Of a DNA stretch of 64,000 bases, positions 20,110 to 29,668 are shown piece by piece (the first letter of the stretch is position 1; each line of letters starts with the position of its first letter). The translations under genes and the position numbers were made by a program. Under the pieces are notes generated by a model. That model was not told the origin of the DNA. It worked only from the letters and a program-made list of their open reading frames with translations, and searched no databases. The DNA comes from Blautia sp. (lineage in GTDB: Bacteria > Bacillota > Clostridia > Lachnospirales > Lachnospiraceae), in contig JAETNR010000001.1 of the NCBI GenBank assembly GCA_021772055.1, forward strand, positions 62,001 through 126,000, in the 5' to 3' direction.

Positions 20110-21522
20110 ATGGCAGAAATTGAAAAAAAACCTGTGAAAATTGTGGAAACCATTCTGCGTGATGCTCATCAGTCCCTGATCGCAACCCGTATGAGCACAG
20201 AGCAGATGCTTCCGATCGTGGATAAGCTTGACAAAGTAGGCTACCATGCAGTAGAGTGCTGGGGCGGTGCTACTTTTGATGCTTCCCTCCGTTTCCTGAA
20301 GGAAGACCCGTGGGAAAGACTTCGTAAATTGCGCAACGGCTTTAAAAATACAAAACTGCAGATGCTTTTCCGTGGACAGAACATTCTGGGATATCGCCCT
20401 TATGCAGACGATGTAGTAGAATATTTTGTACAGAAATCTGTTGCAAACGGAATTGACATTATCCGTATCTTCGACTGTCTGAATGATATGCGTAACCTGC
20501 AGACAGCTGTTTCCGCAGCAAACAAGGAAAAAGCACATGCACAGGTGGCACTTTCCTATACGCTGGGTGACGCCTACACTCTGGAATACTGGACTACCAT
20601 TGCAAAGAGAATTGAAGAAATGGGTGCAGATTCCATCTGTATCAAAGATATGGCAGGCCTTCTTGTACCGTATAAGGCTACAGAGCTGGTAACAGCCCTT
20701 AAGGAAGCCGTTAAGATCCCGATCGATCTTCATACCCATTATACCTCCGGTGTTGCTTCTATGACCTACTTAAAAGCAGTAGAAGCAGGTGTGGATATCA
20801 TTGATACTGCAATGTCTCCGTTTGCACTTGGAACTTCCCAGCCTGCTACAGAAGTTATGGTAGAAACCTTCAAAGGTACCCCCTATGATACAGGGTTTGA
20901 TCAGAATCTTCTGGCAGAAATTGCTGACTATTTCCGTCCTCTTCGTGATGAAGCCCTGGAAAGCGGTCTCTTAAATCCGAAGAACATGGGCGTAAATATT
21001 AAAACTCTGCTGTATCAGGTACCGGGCGGTATGTTATCTAACCTGACCTCCCAGTTAAAAGAACAGCATGCAGAGGATAAATTCTACGATGTTCTGGAAG
21101 AGGTTCCCCGTGTACGTAAGGACCTTGGAGAACCGCCGCTGGTTACTCCTTCTTCTCAGATCGTGGGTACCCAGGCTGTATTTAATGTGGTTATGGGCGA
21201 GAGATATAAGATTGCAACCAAGGAAACAAAAGACATTTTAAGCGGCAAATACGGCGCTACAGTGAAGCCTTTTGATCCGGAGGTTCAGAAGAAGTGTATC
21301 GGAGATACCAAACCGATCACCTGCCGTCCGGCGGATCTTCTTGAAAACGAGCTGGATAAGCTGGAAAGCGAAATGGCACAGTACAAGGAGCAGGATGAGG
21401 ATGTATTATCCTATGCACTGTTCCCACAGGTTGCAACTGACTTCTTTAAATATCGTCAGGCACAGAAGACAAAAGTGGATGAAACAGCAGCAGATACGAA
21501 AAACGGAGCATATCCGGTATAA
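20110..21522 (+). CDS. Oxaloacetate decarboxylase alpha / pyruvate carboxylase B-type carboxyltransferase, no biotin domain
   Basis: ETILRDAHQSLIATRM, FDCLNDMRN, CIKDMAGLL, DLHTHYTSG; ends ~470 aa without an MKM biotin motif. Confidence 0.92.
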   Translation: MAEIEKKPVKIVETILRDAHQSLIATRMSTEQMLPIVDKLDKVGYHAVECWGGATFDASLRFLKEDPWERLRKLRNGFKNTKLQMLFRGQNILGYRPYADDVVEYFVQKSVANGIDIIRIFDCLNDMRNLQTAVSAANKEKAHAQVALSYTLGDAYTLEYWTTIAKRIEEMGADSICIKDMAGLLVPYKATELVTALKEAVKIPIDLHTHYTSGVASMTYLKAVEAGVDIIDTAMSPFALGTSQPATEVMVETFKGTPYDTGFDQNLLAEIADYFRPLRDEALESGLLNPKNMGVNIKTLLYQVPGGMLSNLTSQLKEQHAEDKFYDVLEEVPRVRKDLGEPPLVTPSSQIVGTQAVFNVVMGERYKIATKETKDILSGKYGATVKPFDPEVQKKCIGDTKPITCRPADLLENELDKLESEMAQYKEQDEDVLSYALFPQVATDFFKYRQAQKTKVDETAADTKNGAYPV

Positions 21523-21543
21523 GTATCTCTGAAAAGGACATAT

Positions 21544-21565
21544 GCCCGTCGGTTTTCCGACGGGC
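21544..21565 (+). terminator. Hairpin/terminator after OadA-like gene
   Basis: GCCCGTCGG-tttt-CCGACGGGC; only a weak downstream T tract. Confidence 0.65.
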
Positions 21566-21601
21566 TTGTGTTGCTTTTGATTATGCCATACGAAAGGACG
21601 T

Positions 21602-22840
21602 ATGATGAATAAAGTGATCATTATCGGCGGCGGTCCGGCCGGAATGCTGGCAGGGGTTTATGCAGCACAAAAGGGCAATGAAGTACACATATTTGAAAAA
21701 AATGAAAAGTTAGGCAAAAAGCTGTATATTACAGGCAAAGGGCGGTGTAATGTGACCAATGCCTGTGATACGGAGGAATTATTTTCTGCCATGATGCGCA
21801 ATGGAAAGTTTCTTTACAGTGCCTTTTATACGTATAACAACCACGATGTGATGGAGTTTTTTGAAAAAGCGGGTGTTCCGTTAAAAACGGAACGGGGAAA
21901 CCGTGTGTTCCCGGTATCAGATCATTCCTCCGATATTATCCGGGCTCTGGAACGGGAACTTAAGAAGGCCGGAGCGCAGGTTCATCTTCACAGTGAAGTG
22001 AAAAGGATCCTGACAGAAGATGGCCGTGCAGCCGGTGTGGAACTATCTGACGGACATAAAATCCCGGCAGAAGATGTGATCGTGGCTACAGGAGGGCTTT
22101 CTTATCCTTCCACCGGCTCTACAGGAGACGGATACCGCTTTGCAAAAGAAACAGGGCATCAGGTAACAGACTTAAAGCCTTCCCTTGTCCCGCTGAAGAC
22201 TAAGGAGGAGTATATTCCCAGATTGCAGGGCCTTTCTCTTAAAAACGCGGGACTGACCATTAAAAACGGCAGGAAAATCCTGTATCAGGATTTTGGGGAA
22301 ATGATGTTCACCCACTTTGGAGTGACCGGCCCCATGATCCTTTCCGCAAGCGCCCATATCGGCCAGGCTCTGGAAAAAAGCGAGCTTTCCGCCTGGCTGG
22401 ACTTAAAGCCTGCCCTTACGGCAGAACAGCTTGACGCAAGGATCCTGCGGGAATTTGAAGCTGCACCAAATAAACAGTTTAAAAATGTCATAGGCGTACT
22501 TTTTCCATCATCCCTCACTCCGGTGATGATGGAACTTGGAGGGATATCTCCGGAGAAGACGATTCATGAGATCACCAGGGAAGAACGGCTGCATTTCGGG
22601 ACTCTGGTAAAGGCATTCCCTTTTACCATTGTGGGAATGGGGGAATTCAGGGAAGCTATTATTACCAGAGGCGGCATTTCCGTCAGGGATGTCCATCCGG
22701 GTACCATGGAGTCAAAGATCATGAAGCACCTGTATTTTATCGGAGAGGTGCTGGATCTGGATGCGGTTACAGGCGGCTATAACCTTCAGATTGCCTGGTC
22801 TACCGCATATCTTGCGGCAAATGCTGTTGGAAATTCATAA
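21602..22840 (+). CDS. HI0933/YhiN-family NAD(P)/FAD-dependent oxidoreductase
   Basis: GGGPAGMLAG Rossmann motif, GKGRCNVTN, C-terminal GGYNLQIAWSTAYLAA. Confidence 0.93.
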   Translation: MMNKVIIIGGGPAGMLAGVYAAQKGNEVHIFEKNEKLGKKLYITGKGRCNVTNACDTEELFSAMMRNGKFLYSAFYTYNNHDVMEFFEKAGVPLKTERGNRVFPVSDHSSDIIRALERELKKAGAQVHLHSEVKRILTEDGRAAGVELSDGHKIPAEDVIVATGGLSYPSTGSTGDGYRFAKETGHQVTDLKPSLVPLKTKEEYIPRLQGLSLKNAGLTIKNGRKILYQDFGEMMFTHFGVTGPMILSASAHIGQALEKSELSAWLDLKPALTAEQLDARILREFEAAPNKQFKNVIGVLFPSSLTPVMMELGGISPEKTIHEITREERLHFGTLVKAFPFTIVGMGEFREAIITRGGISVRDVHPGTMESKIMKHLYFIGEVLDLDAVTGGYNLQIAWSTAYLAANAVGNS

Positions 22841-22856
22841 AAAGGAGAAATGAGAA

Positions 22857-23528
22857 ATGGTTTATAATATTGCCATTGACGGGCCTGCAGGAGCAGGCAA
22901 AAGCACCATCGCAAGGAGAGTGGCAAAGGAACTGGCTTTTATTTATGTGGATACCGGCGCGATGTACAGGGCTATGGCCTGTTATCTTCTCGATCAGAAA
23001 ATCGATGGTCAGGACCCGGATGCCATCGCAGCCGCCTGTTCCGGAGCAGACATTTCCATTGAATATAAAAGCGGAGAGCAAATCGTTCTTCTGAATCAGG
23101 AAAATGTAAATAGCCGTTTAAGAACAGAAGCAGTGGGAAATATGGCATCCTTAAGCTCTGCCAATCCGAAAGTCCGGGAGCATCTTCTTGGCTTACAGAG
23201 AGGTCTTGCTGCATCCCAGAGCGTTGTCATGGACGGAAGGGATATCGGTACTACAATTCTTCCCGATGCGGATGTTAAAATCTACCTGACTGCCAGCTCC
23301 TTTACAAGAGCCAGGCGCCGTTACAAAGAACTGCTGGAAAAAGGAGAGACCTGCAATCTGGAGGAGATCCAGAAGGATATCGAAGAACGGGACAGACGGG
23401 ACATGAACCGGGAAATCTCTCCCCTTCGTCAGGCTGAGGATGCCGTTCTGGTAGATTCTTCCGAAATGACCATTGACGAAGTGGTTGCTGCAATTTTGGA
23501 TATTTTCCGGGAGAAAACAAAACAATAA
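22857..23528 (+). CDS. cmk: Cytidylate kinase
   Basis: IAIDGPAGAGKSTIARRVA, YVDTGAMYRA, DGRDIGTTILPDADVK. Confidence 0.97.
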   Translation: MVYNIAIDGPAGAGKSTIARRVAKELAFIYVDTGAMYRAMACYLLDQKIDGQDPDAIAAACSGADISIEYKSGEQIVLLNQENVNSRLRTEAVGNMASLSSANPKVREHLLGLQRGLAASQSVVMDGRDIGTTILPDADVKIYLTASSFTRARRRYKELLEKGETCNLEEIQKDIEERDRRDMNREISPLRQAEDAVLVDSSEMTIDEVVAAILDIFREKTKQ

Positions 23529-23546
23529 AGAAAAGGCGGAAAAGCA

Positions 23547-24413
23547 ATGGAACTGAAGACAGCCAAAACAGCCGGGTTCTGCTTTGGGGTGAAAAGAGCG
23601 GTAGATAAGGTCTATGAACTGATCGAATGCGGTGAAGGCCCGATTTATACCCTTGGCCCCATCATCCATAATGAAGAAGTGGTGGCAGATCTGGAAAAAA
23701 AAGGAGTCTCTGTCATATCTGAGGAAGACCTTAACAGTCTCCGGGGCGGAATCGTGGTGATTCGCTCTCACGGTGTAGGAAAAGCAGTCTATGATAAGCT
23801 GAAATCATGCGGCTTATCCTATGTGGATGTAACCTGCCCCTTTGTACTGAAAATCCACAGAATTGTGGAGCGGGAGAGTGCCAAAGGAAGGCATATTGTG
23901 ATCATTGGAGATGCCAGCCATCCGGAGGTACAGGGAATCTGCGGATGGGTGAACGGTCACTATACTGTCCTGAAAACTGTGTCGGAAGCGGAGAACCTGG
24001 TTCTTGACGGAACGAATGAGATCTGCGTTGTGTCACAGACGACATTTAATTACAACAAATTTAAAGAATTAGTTGAAATTCTCCGGAAAAAGAGGTATTA
24101 TAATAATGTTTTAAATACATTCGATGTTTTAAACACTATCTGTAATGCTACCGAAGAACGGCAAAAAGAAGCAAAAACAATAGCCGGAGAGGTAGATACT
24201 ATGTTGGTTATTGGCGGCAGACACAGTTCCAATACTCAAAAGCTGTTTGAAATATGTAAAAAAGAATGTAAAAATACTTACTATATACAAACACCTGTAG
24301 ACTTGGATTCTGAAATGTTCCAATGCAGTAGTTATGTAGGTATTACAGCAGGGGCGTCTACCCCAAAGAAAATTATTGAGGAGGTTCAAGAACATGTCAG
24401 AATTAAGTTTTGA
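23547..24413 (+). CDS. ispH: 4-hydroxy-3-methylbut-2-enyl diphosphate reductase
   Basis: AGFCFGVKRAV, DVTCPFV, QTTFN, ITAGASTPKKIIEEV. Confidence 0.96.
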   Translation: MELKTAKTAGFCFGVKRAVDKVYELIECGEGPIYTLGPIIHNEEVVADLEKKGVSVISEEDLNSLRGGIVVIRSHGVGKAVYDKLKSCGLSYVDVTCPFVLKIHRIVERESAKGRHIVIIGDASHPEVQGICGWVNGHYTVLKTVSEAENLVLDGTNEICVVSQTTFNYNKFKELVEILRKKRYYNNVLNTFDVLNTICNATEERQKEAKTIAGEVDTMLVIGGRHSSNTQKLFEICKKECKNTYYIQTPVDLDSEMFQCSSYVGITAGASTPKKIIEEVQEHVRIKF

Positions 24414-25479
24414 ACAGATGCTGGAAGATTCCGTAAAAACAATCAGAAATGGAGAAATCGTACAGGGTACTGTCATCGATGTTAAAGAAGATGAAATCAT
24501 CCTGAATATCGGTTATAAAGCAGACGGTATTATCACAAAGAACGAGTACTCTAACGATGCAAGCGTAGTACTTTCTAACACTGTGCATGTTGGCGACACA
24601 ATGGAAGCCAAAGTACTGAAAGTAAATGACGGCGAAGGACAGGTAATCCTGACCTATAAGAGACTTGCTGCAGAAAAGGGCAACAAACGTCTGGAAGAAG
24701 CCTTTGAAAACCAGGAAGTATTAAAAGCAGCCGTTACCCAGGTACTGGATGGCGGATTATGTGTCAGTGTGGAAGAAACAAGAGTATTTATTCCTGCAAG
24801 TCTCGTTTCTGATACTTATGAGAAGGACTTATCCAAATACGAGAACCAGGAGATTGAATTTGTAATTACAGAGTTCAATCCAAGAAGACGCCGTATCATC
24901 GGTAACCGCAAACAGCTTCTTCTTGCTGAAAAGGCAGAAAAACAGAAAGAATTAATGGAACGGATCCATGTCGGCGATACTGTAACAGGCGTAGTAAAGA
25001 ATGTAACAGACTTTGGTGCGTTTATTGACCTTGGAGGCGCTGACGGGCTTCTTCATATTTCCGAAATGTCCTGGGGCAGAGTAGAGAACCCGAAGAAGGT
25101 ATTTACCGTTGGTGAGGAGATTAAAGTCCTGATCAAAGACATCAATGGCGATAAGATTGCACTTTCTCTGAAATTCCCGGAAGAGAATCCGTGGCTGACC
25201 GCAGCAGAGAAATTTGCAGTCGGCAATATTGTAACCGGAAAGATCGCAAGAATGACGGACTTTGGTGCATTTGTAGAACTGGCACCCGGAATTGATGCTC
25301 TTCTTCATGTATCTCAGATTTCCAGAGAGCATGTTGCGAAACCGGCAGACGTTCTGTCCATCGGACAGGAAATCGAAGCGAAAGTGGTAGACTTCAACGG
25401 AGAAGATAAGAAGATCAGCCTGAGCATGAAAGCTCTGGAAGCAGTAGCACCTGCGGAAGAGGAATATGTGGAAGAATAA
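24394..25479 (+). CDS. rpsA: S1 RNA-binding domain protein (ribosomal protein S1-like)
   Basis: Repeated S1 motifs (GTVIDVKEDEIILNIGYKADGI; VTDFGAFIDLGGADGLLHISEMSW); ATG 24394 with gaggagg SD inside ispH 3' end. Confidence 0.92.
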   Translation: MSELSFEQMLEDSVKTIRNGEIVQGTVIDVKEDEIILNIGYKADGIITKNEYSNDASVVLSNTVHVGDTMEAKVLKVNDGEGQVILTYKRLAAEKGNKRLEEAFENQEVLKAAVTQVLDGGLCVSVEETRVFIPASLVSDTYEKDLSKYENQEIEFVITEFNPRRRRIIGNRKQLLLAEKAEKQKELMERIHVGDTVTGVVKNVTDFGAFIDLGGADGLLHISEMSWGRVENPKKVFTVGEEIKVLIKDINGDKIALSLKFPEENPWLTAAEKFAVGNIVTGKIARMTDFGAFVELAPGIDALLHVSQISREHVAKPADVLSIGQEIEAKVVDFNGEDKKISLSMKALEAVAPAEEEYVEE

Positions 25480-25507
25480 TTCCGTGACGATTCAATGATG
25501 ATGTATG

Positions 25508-25557
25508 AAAAACCAGGAAGATTGCCTTAGGGCAATTTCCCTGGTTTTCTTTTTTTC
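25508..25557. terminator. Terminator between convergent S1 gene and RNase H-like gene
   Basis: AAACCAGG..ATTGCC-tta-GGGCAAT..CCTGGTTTTC then T7. Confidence 0.85.
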
Positions 25558-25572
25558 GGAATATGTCCGGAA

Positions 25573-26592
25573 TTATTTTAAGGTGTCAAGCAGAAAAGGC
25601 AGCGTGTTCTTCAGATATTGTGTCTGGCGTCCTGGGTCTTTCAGGAATATTTCATTACAGGAAAACCAGGTAAAACAGGTATCTGCTTTGGCTGGAACGC
25701 GCAGGCTTTTATCCAGATAGGAGCTTAAAGATTTGGGCATAGCCGTATCTTCCGAAGGAATATAATCATAATTCCGGTAATCCGGATAATACTGCCTAAG
25801 CCTGCCATTACTTAAAGGAATTAAAAGTTTCACAAGATTTTTCTCCCCACTTATGTAAAAATTTTCGTTTCCATTGGAAAAAAGCATGGGAAGGGGAACC
25901 GAAAGAGTGAGGGAGAGAAGAAGAGTCTCTTCCTCACGTTCTGCACCGGAGACTTTGTAATCCCCTGTATACAGCATCTGATAGGCCAGCATTTTTACAA
26001 CAGCGCCAAGCCCCATCAGATCTTCCAGGTTATGACCGAGAAGTTCCTTTAAAATATCCTCGTCTTTTGCTTTCTGGTATTTCTTATAGCAGCGGATTCC
26101 TTCTTTTCCGTCACAAAAAAGCCTTGGGGGCAAATGAAGAAATTCTTCCAGATCCGTCTGCTTCATTCTTGGAAGTTTCAAAAGTTCTTTGCAGGGCTTT
26201 AAGGATTGATACAGATCAATAGAAGGCATGGTTCCAAAAGGAGAGGGGAGCTTCCGGGCCTGGTATCTGGACTCCAGATAAGGCTGGTCGAAGCGTTTTC
26301 CGTTGTACTGAATCGTGCATGTATAATTTTTAACAAAAGCGGCAAAAGATTTCAGCACTTCTTCTTCCTCTGCTTCCGAAGGGGAAAACCATTGATATAA
26401 AACCCATTGTCTATCCTCCCGGACAACAGCACCGATCAGGTATAAAAAAGTGGAATATTGTGATAATCCGGTAGTTTCAATGTCATAAAAAACAGGTGCA
26501 AAATCACTTGTCTGTACAAAAGAATTCGACAATTTTTTAACAGTGTCAAAGTCTGGAAACCCTTGAAAAATAGGCATTTTTTTAACAATCAT
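25573..26592 (-). CDS. YprB-like ribonuclease H-like/3'-5' exonuclease domain protein
   Basis: FYDIETTGLSQYSTFLYLIGAVV DEDD exonuclease motif, YNGKRFDQPYLESRY, HNLEDLMGLG; likely start MIVKKMP. Confidence 0.88.
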   Translation of the reverse strand: MIVKKMPIFQGFPDFDTVKKLSNSFVQTSDFAPVFYDIETTGLSQYSTFLYLIGAVVREDRQWVLYQWFSPSEAEEEEVLKSFAAFVKNYTCTIQYNGKRFDQPYLESRYQARKLPSPFGTMPSIDLYQSLKPCKELLKLPRMKQTDLEEFLHLPPRLFCDGKEGIRCYKKYQKAKDEDILKELLGHNLEDLMGLGAVVKMLAYQMLYTGDYKVSGAEREEETLLLSLTLSVPLPMLFSNGNENFYISGEKNLVKLLIPLSNGRLRQYYPDYRNYDYIPSEDTAMPKSLSSYLDKSLRVPAKADTCFTWFSCNEIFLKDPGRQTQYLKNTLPFLLDTLK

Positions 26593-26742
26593 GAACGCGC
26601 GTTCCTTTCCTGGATTGTATTTAATTATACACAAAATTTTGACAAAATGGTAGTGAATTTTTTCCTAAAAAGAGTTATAGTATAGATATAAAATTTTGGA
26701 ATTTGCAATACGATTGCTTTTTAAGAAGGAGGGAATATAGTT

Positions 26743-28059
26743 ATGGGACTTTTAACCTTTAAGGGTGGTGTTCATCCTTATGACGGGAAGGAGCTGTCCA
26801 AGAATTATCCGATTGAGAAATATCTCCCCCAGGGAGAAATGGTCTATCCCCTTTCTCAGCATATCGGTGCACCTGCGGTTCCCGTGGTGGCGAAAGGGGA
26901 CCGGGTACTTGTGGGACAGAAGATCGCAGATGCCGGTGGTTTTGTTTCTGCTCCCATTCATGCATCTGTATCGGGAACTGTGAAGGGAATCGAAGCCAGG
27001 CTGAATGCCACAGGTTCTATGGTAAATTCTATTATCATTGAGAATGACCAGCAGTATGAAAACGTGGAGTATACTCCCGCATCCCTGGAGAGCCTGACCA
27101 GGGAAGAAATCTTAGCCAGGATCCGTGACGGCGGCGTGGTAGGAATGGGCGGCGCTGGTTTTCCCACACATGTAAAGCTTTCTCCGAAGGATCCGGATAA
27201 GATCGAGTATGTCCTGGTAAACGGTGCGGAATGTGAGCCTTATCTTACCAGTGACTACCGCAGAATGCTGGAAGAGCCGGAGAAGATCGTGGAAGGTCTC
27301 AGAGTGATGCTGACCCTGTTTGACCATGCCAAAGGCTATATCTGTATTGAGGATAACAAGCCGGACTGTATTGCCAGGCTCAAAGAGCTTGTAAAGGACA
27401 TTCCCCGCATGGAAGTAAAGGAAATGATGACAAAGTATCCCCAGGGCGGTGAGCGTACTCTTATTTATGCAGCAACAGGGCGTGAGATCAATTCCTCCAT
27501 GCTTCCTGCTGATGTGGGCTGTGTCGTGGATAATGTGGACACGGTGGTTGCCATTTATCAGGCAGTGATTCTCGGAATGCCGGTTATGAGCCGTATTGTA
27601 ACCGTGACCGGCGATGGAATAGAGAACCCGAAGAACTTTACCGTATTGTGCGGAACCTCCATGGAAGAGCTTTTAGAGGCAGCCGGAGGCTTAAAGAGCG
27701 GAACCTCCAAGGTGATCTCCGGCGGCCCTATGATGGGATTTGCCATGTATCAGCTGAACGTACCATGTACCAAGACCACGTCCGCATTCCTTTGCCTGAA
27801 GGAGGATCCTGTTTCCGGGGCGCAGCAGACAGCCTGCATCAATTGCGGCCGGTGTGTGAGCGTCTGTCCGGGGCATGTGCTTCCGGCACGGCTGGCTACC
27901 TTTGCGGAACATGGAAATATGGAAGCATTTCAGAAGTATGACGGAATGGAATGCTGTGAATGCGGCTGCTGCAGCTATGTTTGTCCTGCCAAGAGACCAT
28001 TGACCCAGAGTATCAAATCCATGAGAAAAATGGTTCTTGCAAGCCGCAGGAAGAAATAA
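26743..28059 (+). CDS. rnfC: Rnf electron transport complex subunit C
   Basis: GGVHPYDGKELS, two 4Fe-4S motifs CINCGRCVSVCP / CCECGCCSYVCP. Confidence 0.96.
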   Translation: MGLLTFKGGVHPYDGKELSKNYPIEKYLPQGEMVYPLSQHIGAPAVPVVAKGDRVLVGQKIADAGGFVSAPIHASVSGTVKGIEARLNATGSMVNSIIIENDQQYENVEYTPASLESLTREEILARIRDGGVVGMGGAGFPTHVKLSPKDPDKIEYVLVNGAECEPYLTSDYRRMLEEPEKIVEGLRVMLTLFDHAKGYICIEDNKPDCIARLKELVKDIPRMEVKEMMTKYPQGGERTLIYAATGREINSSMLPADVGCVVDNVDTVVAIYQAVILGMPVMSRIVTVTGDGIENPKNFTVLCGTSMEELLEAAGGLKSGTSKVISGGPMMGFAMYQLNVPCTKTTSAFLCLKEDPVSGAQQTACINCGRCVSVCPGHVLPARLATFAEHGNMEAFQKYDGMECCECGCCSYVCPAKRPLTQSIKSMRKMVLASRRKK

Positions 28060-28073
28060 GGGGAGGTAGAAAA

Positions 28074-29051
28074 ATGGAACAAATGTTAAATGTATCATCC
28101 AATCCCCATGTCAGGGATAAGATGACCACACAAAGGATTATGCAGCTTGTTGCGCTTGCCCTGCTTCCGACTACATTATTCGGCGTATGGAATTTTGGTC
28201 TTCGGGCCCTTCTGGTTGTTGTGATATCCGTGGCTTCCAGTGTGGCTTTTGAATGGCTCTACGATTATCTGATGCATAAGCCGAATACAGTGACTGACTT
28301 CAGCGCGGTTGTAACGGGACTTCTGCTTGGACTGAATATGCCGCCGCAGATTCCTTTGTGGATGCCGGTGCTGGGAAGCGCATTTGCAATCATTATCGTG
28401 AAACAGTTATTCGGAGGCCTGGGACAGAACTTTATGAATCCCGCTCTTGCAGCAAGATGCTTTTTGATGATTTCTTTTGCAGGAAAGATGACTGACTTCT
28501 CTGTAAAAGAGAATTACAGCGGTGTGGTGGATGCCGTAACCGGTGCCACTCCTCTGGCTGCTTTGAAAGCACAGGGATTTACGGACGGCTCCGTACCGGT
28601 ATGGAATCTGTTCCTGGGAAATGTCCAGGGAACCATCGGAGAGACCTCCGCTATTGCCATTCTCATCGGTGCAGTGATCCTTCTGGCATTTAAGATCATT
28701 GACCTGAAAGTACCTCTTACATATATCGGAAGCTTTACTGTGTTTCTTATTCTTTATATGCTGTTTTCCGGTATGGGATTTGACGGGAACTATCTTTTCA
28801 GCCACCTTTTCGGGGGCGGCCTGATGCTGGGCGCATGGTTTATGGCAACGGATTATGTCACAACGCCTATTACGCCCAGGGGACAGCTTGTTTACGGATG
28901 CATCCTTGGTATTCTGACTGCCATATTCCGTCTCTTCGGCGGTTCCGCAGAAGGAGTATCCTATGCCATTATCTTCTGCAACCTTCTGGTTCCGGTCATT
29001 GAACGCCTGACCCGTCCTGCCGCATTTGGGAAAGGAGGCAAAAAAGCATGA
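28074..29051 (+). CDS. rnfD: Rnf complex subunit D
   Basis: Polytopic; flavinylation-type SGAT-like DAVTGATPL; ATG 28074 with ggggagg SD. Confidence 0.95.
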   Translation: MEQMLNVSSNPHVRDKMTTQRIMQLVALALLPTTLFGVWNFGLRALLVVVISVASSVAFEWLYDYLMHKPNTVTDFSAVVTGLLLGLNMPPQIPLWMPVLGSAFAIIIVKQLFGGLGQNFMNPALAARCFLMISFAGKMTDFSVKENYSGVVDAVTGATPLAALKAQGFTDGSVPVWNLFLGNVQGTIGETSAIAILIGAVILLAFKIIDLKVPLTYIGSFTVFLILYMLFSGMGFDGNYLFSHLFGGGLMLGAWFMATDYVTTPITPRGQLVYGCILGILTAIFRLFGGSAEGVSYAIIFCNLLVPVIERLTRPAAFGKGGKKA

Positions 29052-29668
29052 GCAATAAAATTATCAGAGATACATTGGCCATTACCCTGATTACCCTGAT
29101 TTCCGGTCTGGCTCTCGGCCTTGTACAGGATATCACGGCAGGGCCGATTGCAGAACAGCAGATGAAAGCAAAGGAAGAAGCTTATAAGGCTGTTTTTCCG
29201 GACGCAGATACCTTTGGAGAAATTGTACTTACAGAGGAATTGTCCGCAGCCGTGGAAGCAAATCTGGATGAGAATGGATATACAGCCCAGAATATCAATG
29301 AGATTATGACTGCAAAGGATTCCTCCGGAACGGAGATCGGGTATGCCTTTACCGTAACCACTTCCGAAGGATACGGCGGCGATATTCAGTTTGCCATGGG
29401 AATCAGATCCGACGGAACCATGAACGGGATTTCCATTCTGAGTATCAGCGAAACCGCCGGTCTTGGAATGAAAGCCACTACGGATCAATTCCAGGATCAA
29501 TTCAAAGAGAAAAAAGTAGAAAAATTCGTATATACGAAAAACGGTGTTGCTGCAGACAATGAGATTGATGCCTTAAGCGGTGCTACCATCACAACCAATG
29601 CCATGACAAATGGCGTGAATGCCGGGTTATGTACGTTTCAGTATGTGGAAGGAGGGAATCTGGAATGA
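29048..29668 (+). CDS. rnfG: Rnf complex subunit G
   Basis: Single TM, FMN-binding DALSGATITTNAMTNGVN. Confidence 0.95.
   Translation: MSNKIIRDTLAITLITLISGLALGLVQDITAGPIAEQQMKAKEEAYKAVFPDADTFGEIVLTEELSAAVEANLDENGYTAQNINEIMTAKDSSGTEIGYAFTVTTSEGYGGDIQFAMGIRSDGTMNGISILSISETAGLGMKATTDQFQDQFKEKKVEKFVYTKNGVAADNEIDALSGATITTNAMTNGVNAGLCTFQYVEGGNLE

Noticed and set aside
24247-24285. Possible promoter (TTGAAA ... TACTTA) inside ispH driving the S1 gene
   Set aside because: Spacing is about 22 nt and the -10 is poor; the AT-rich region makes chance matches likely.
26639-26700. TTGACA at 26639 as -35 for the Rnf operon
   Set aside because: No -10 hexamer at 16-18 nt; the TATAGT-like boxes are about 40 nt away, so I could not assign a confident rnf promoter.
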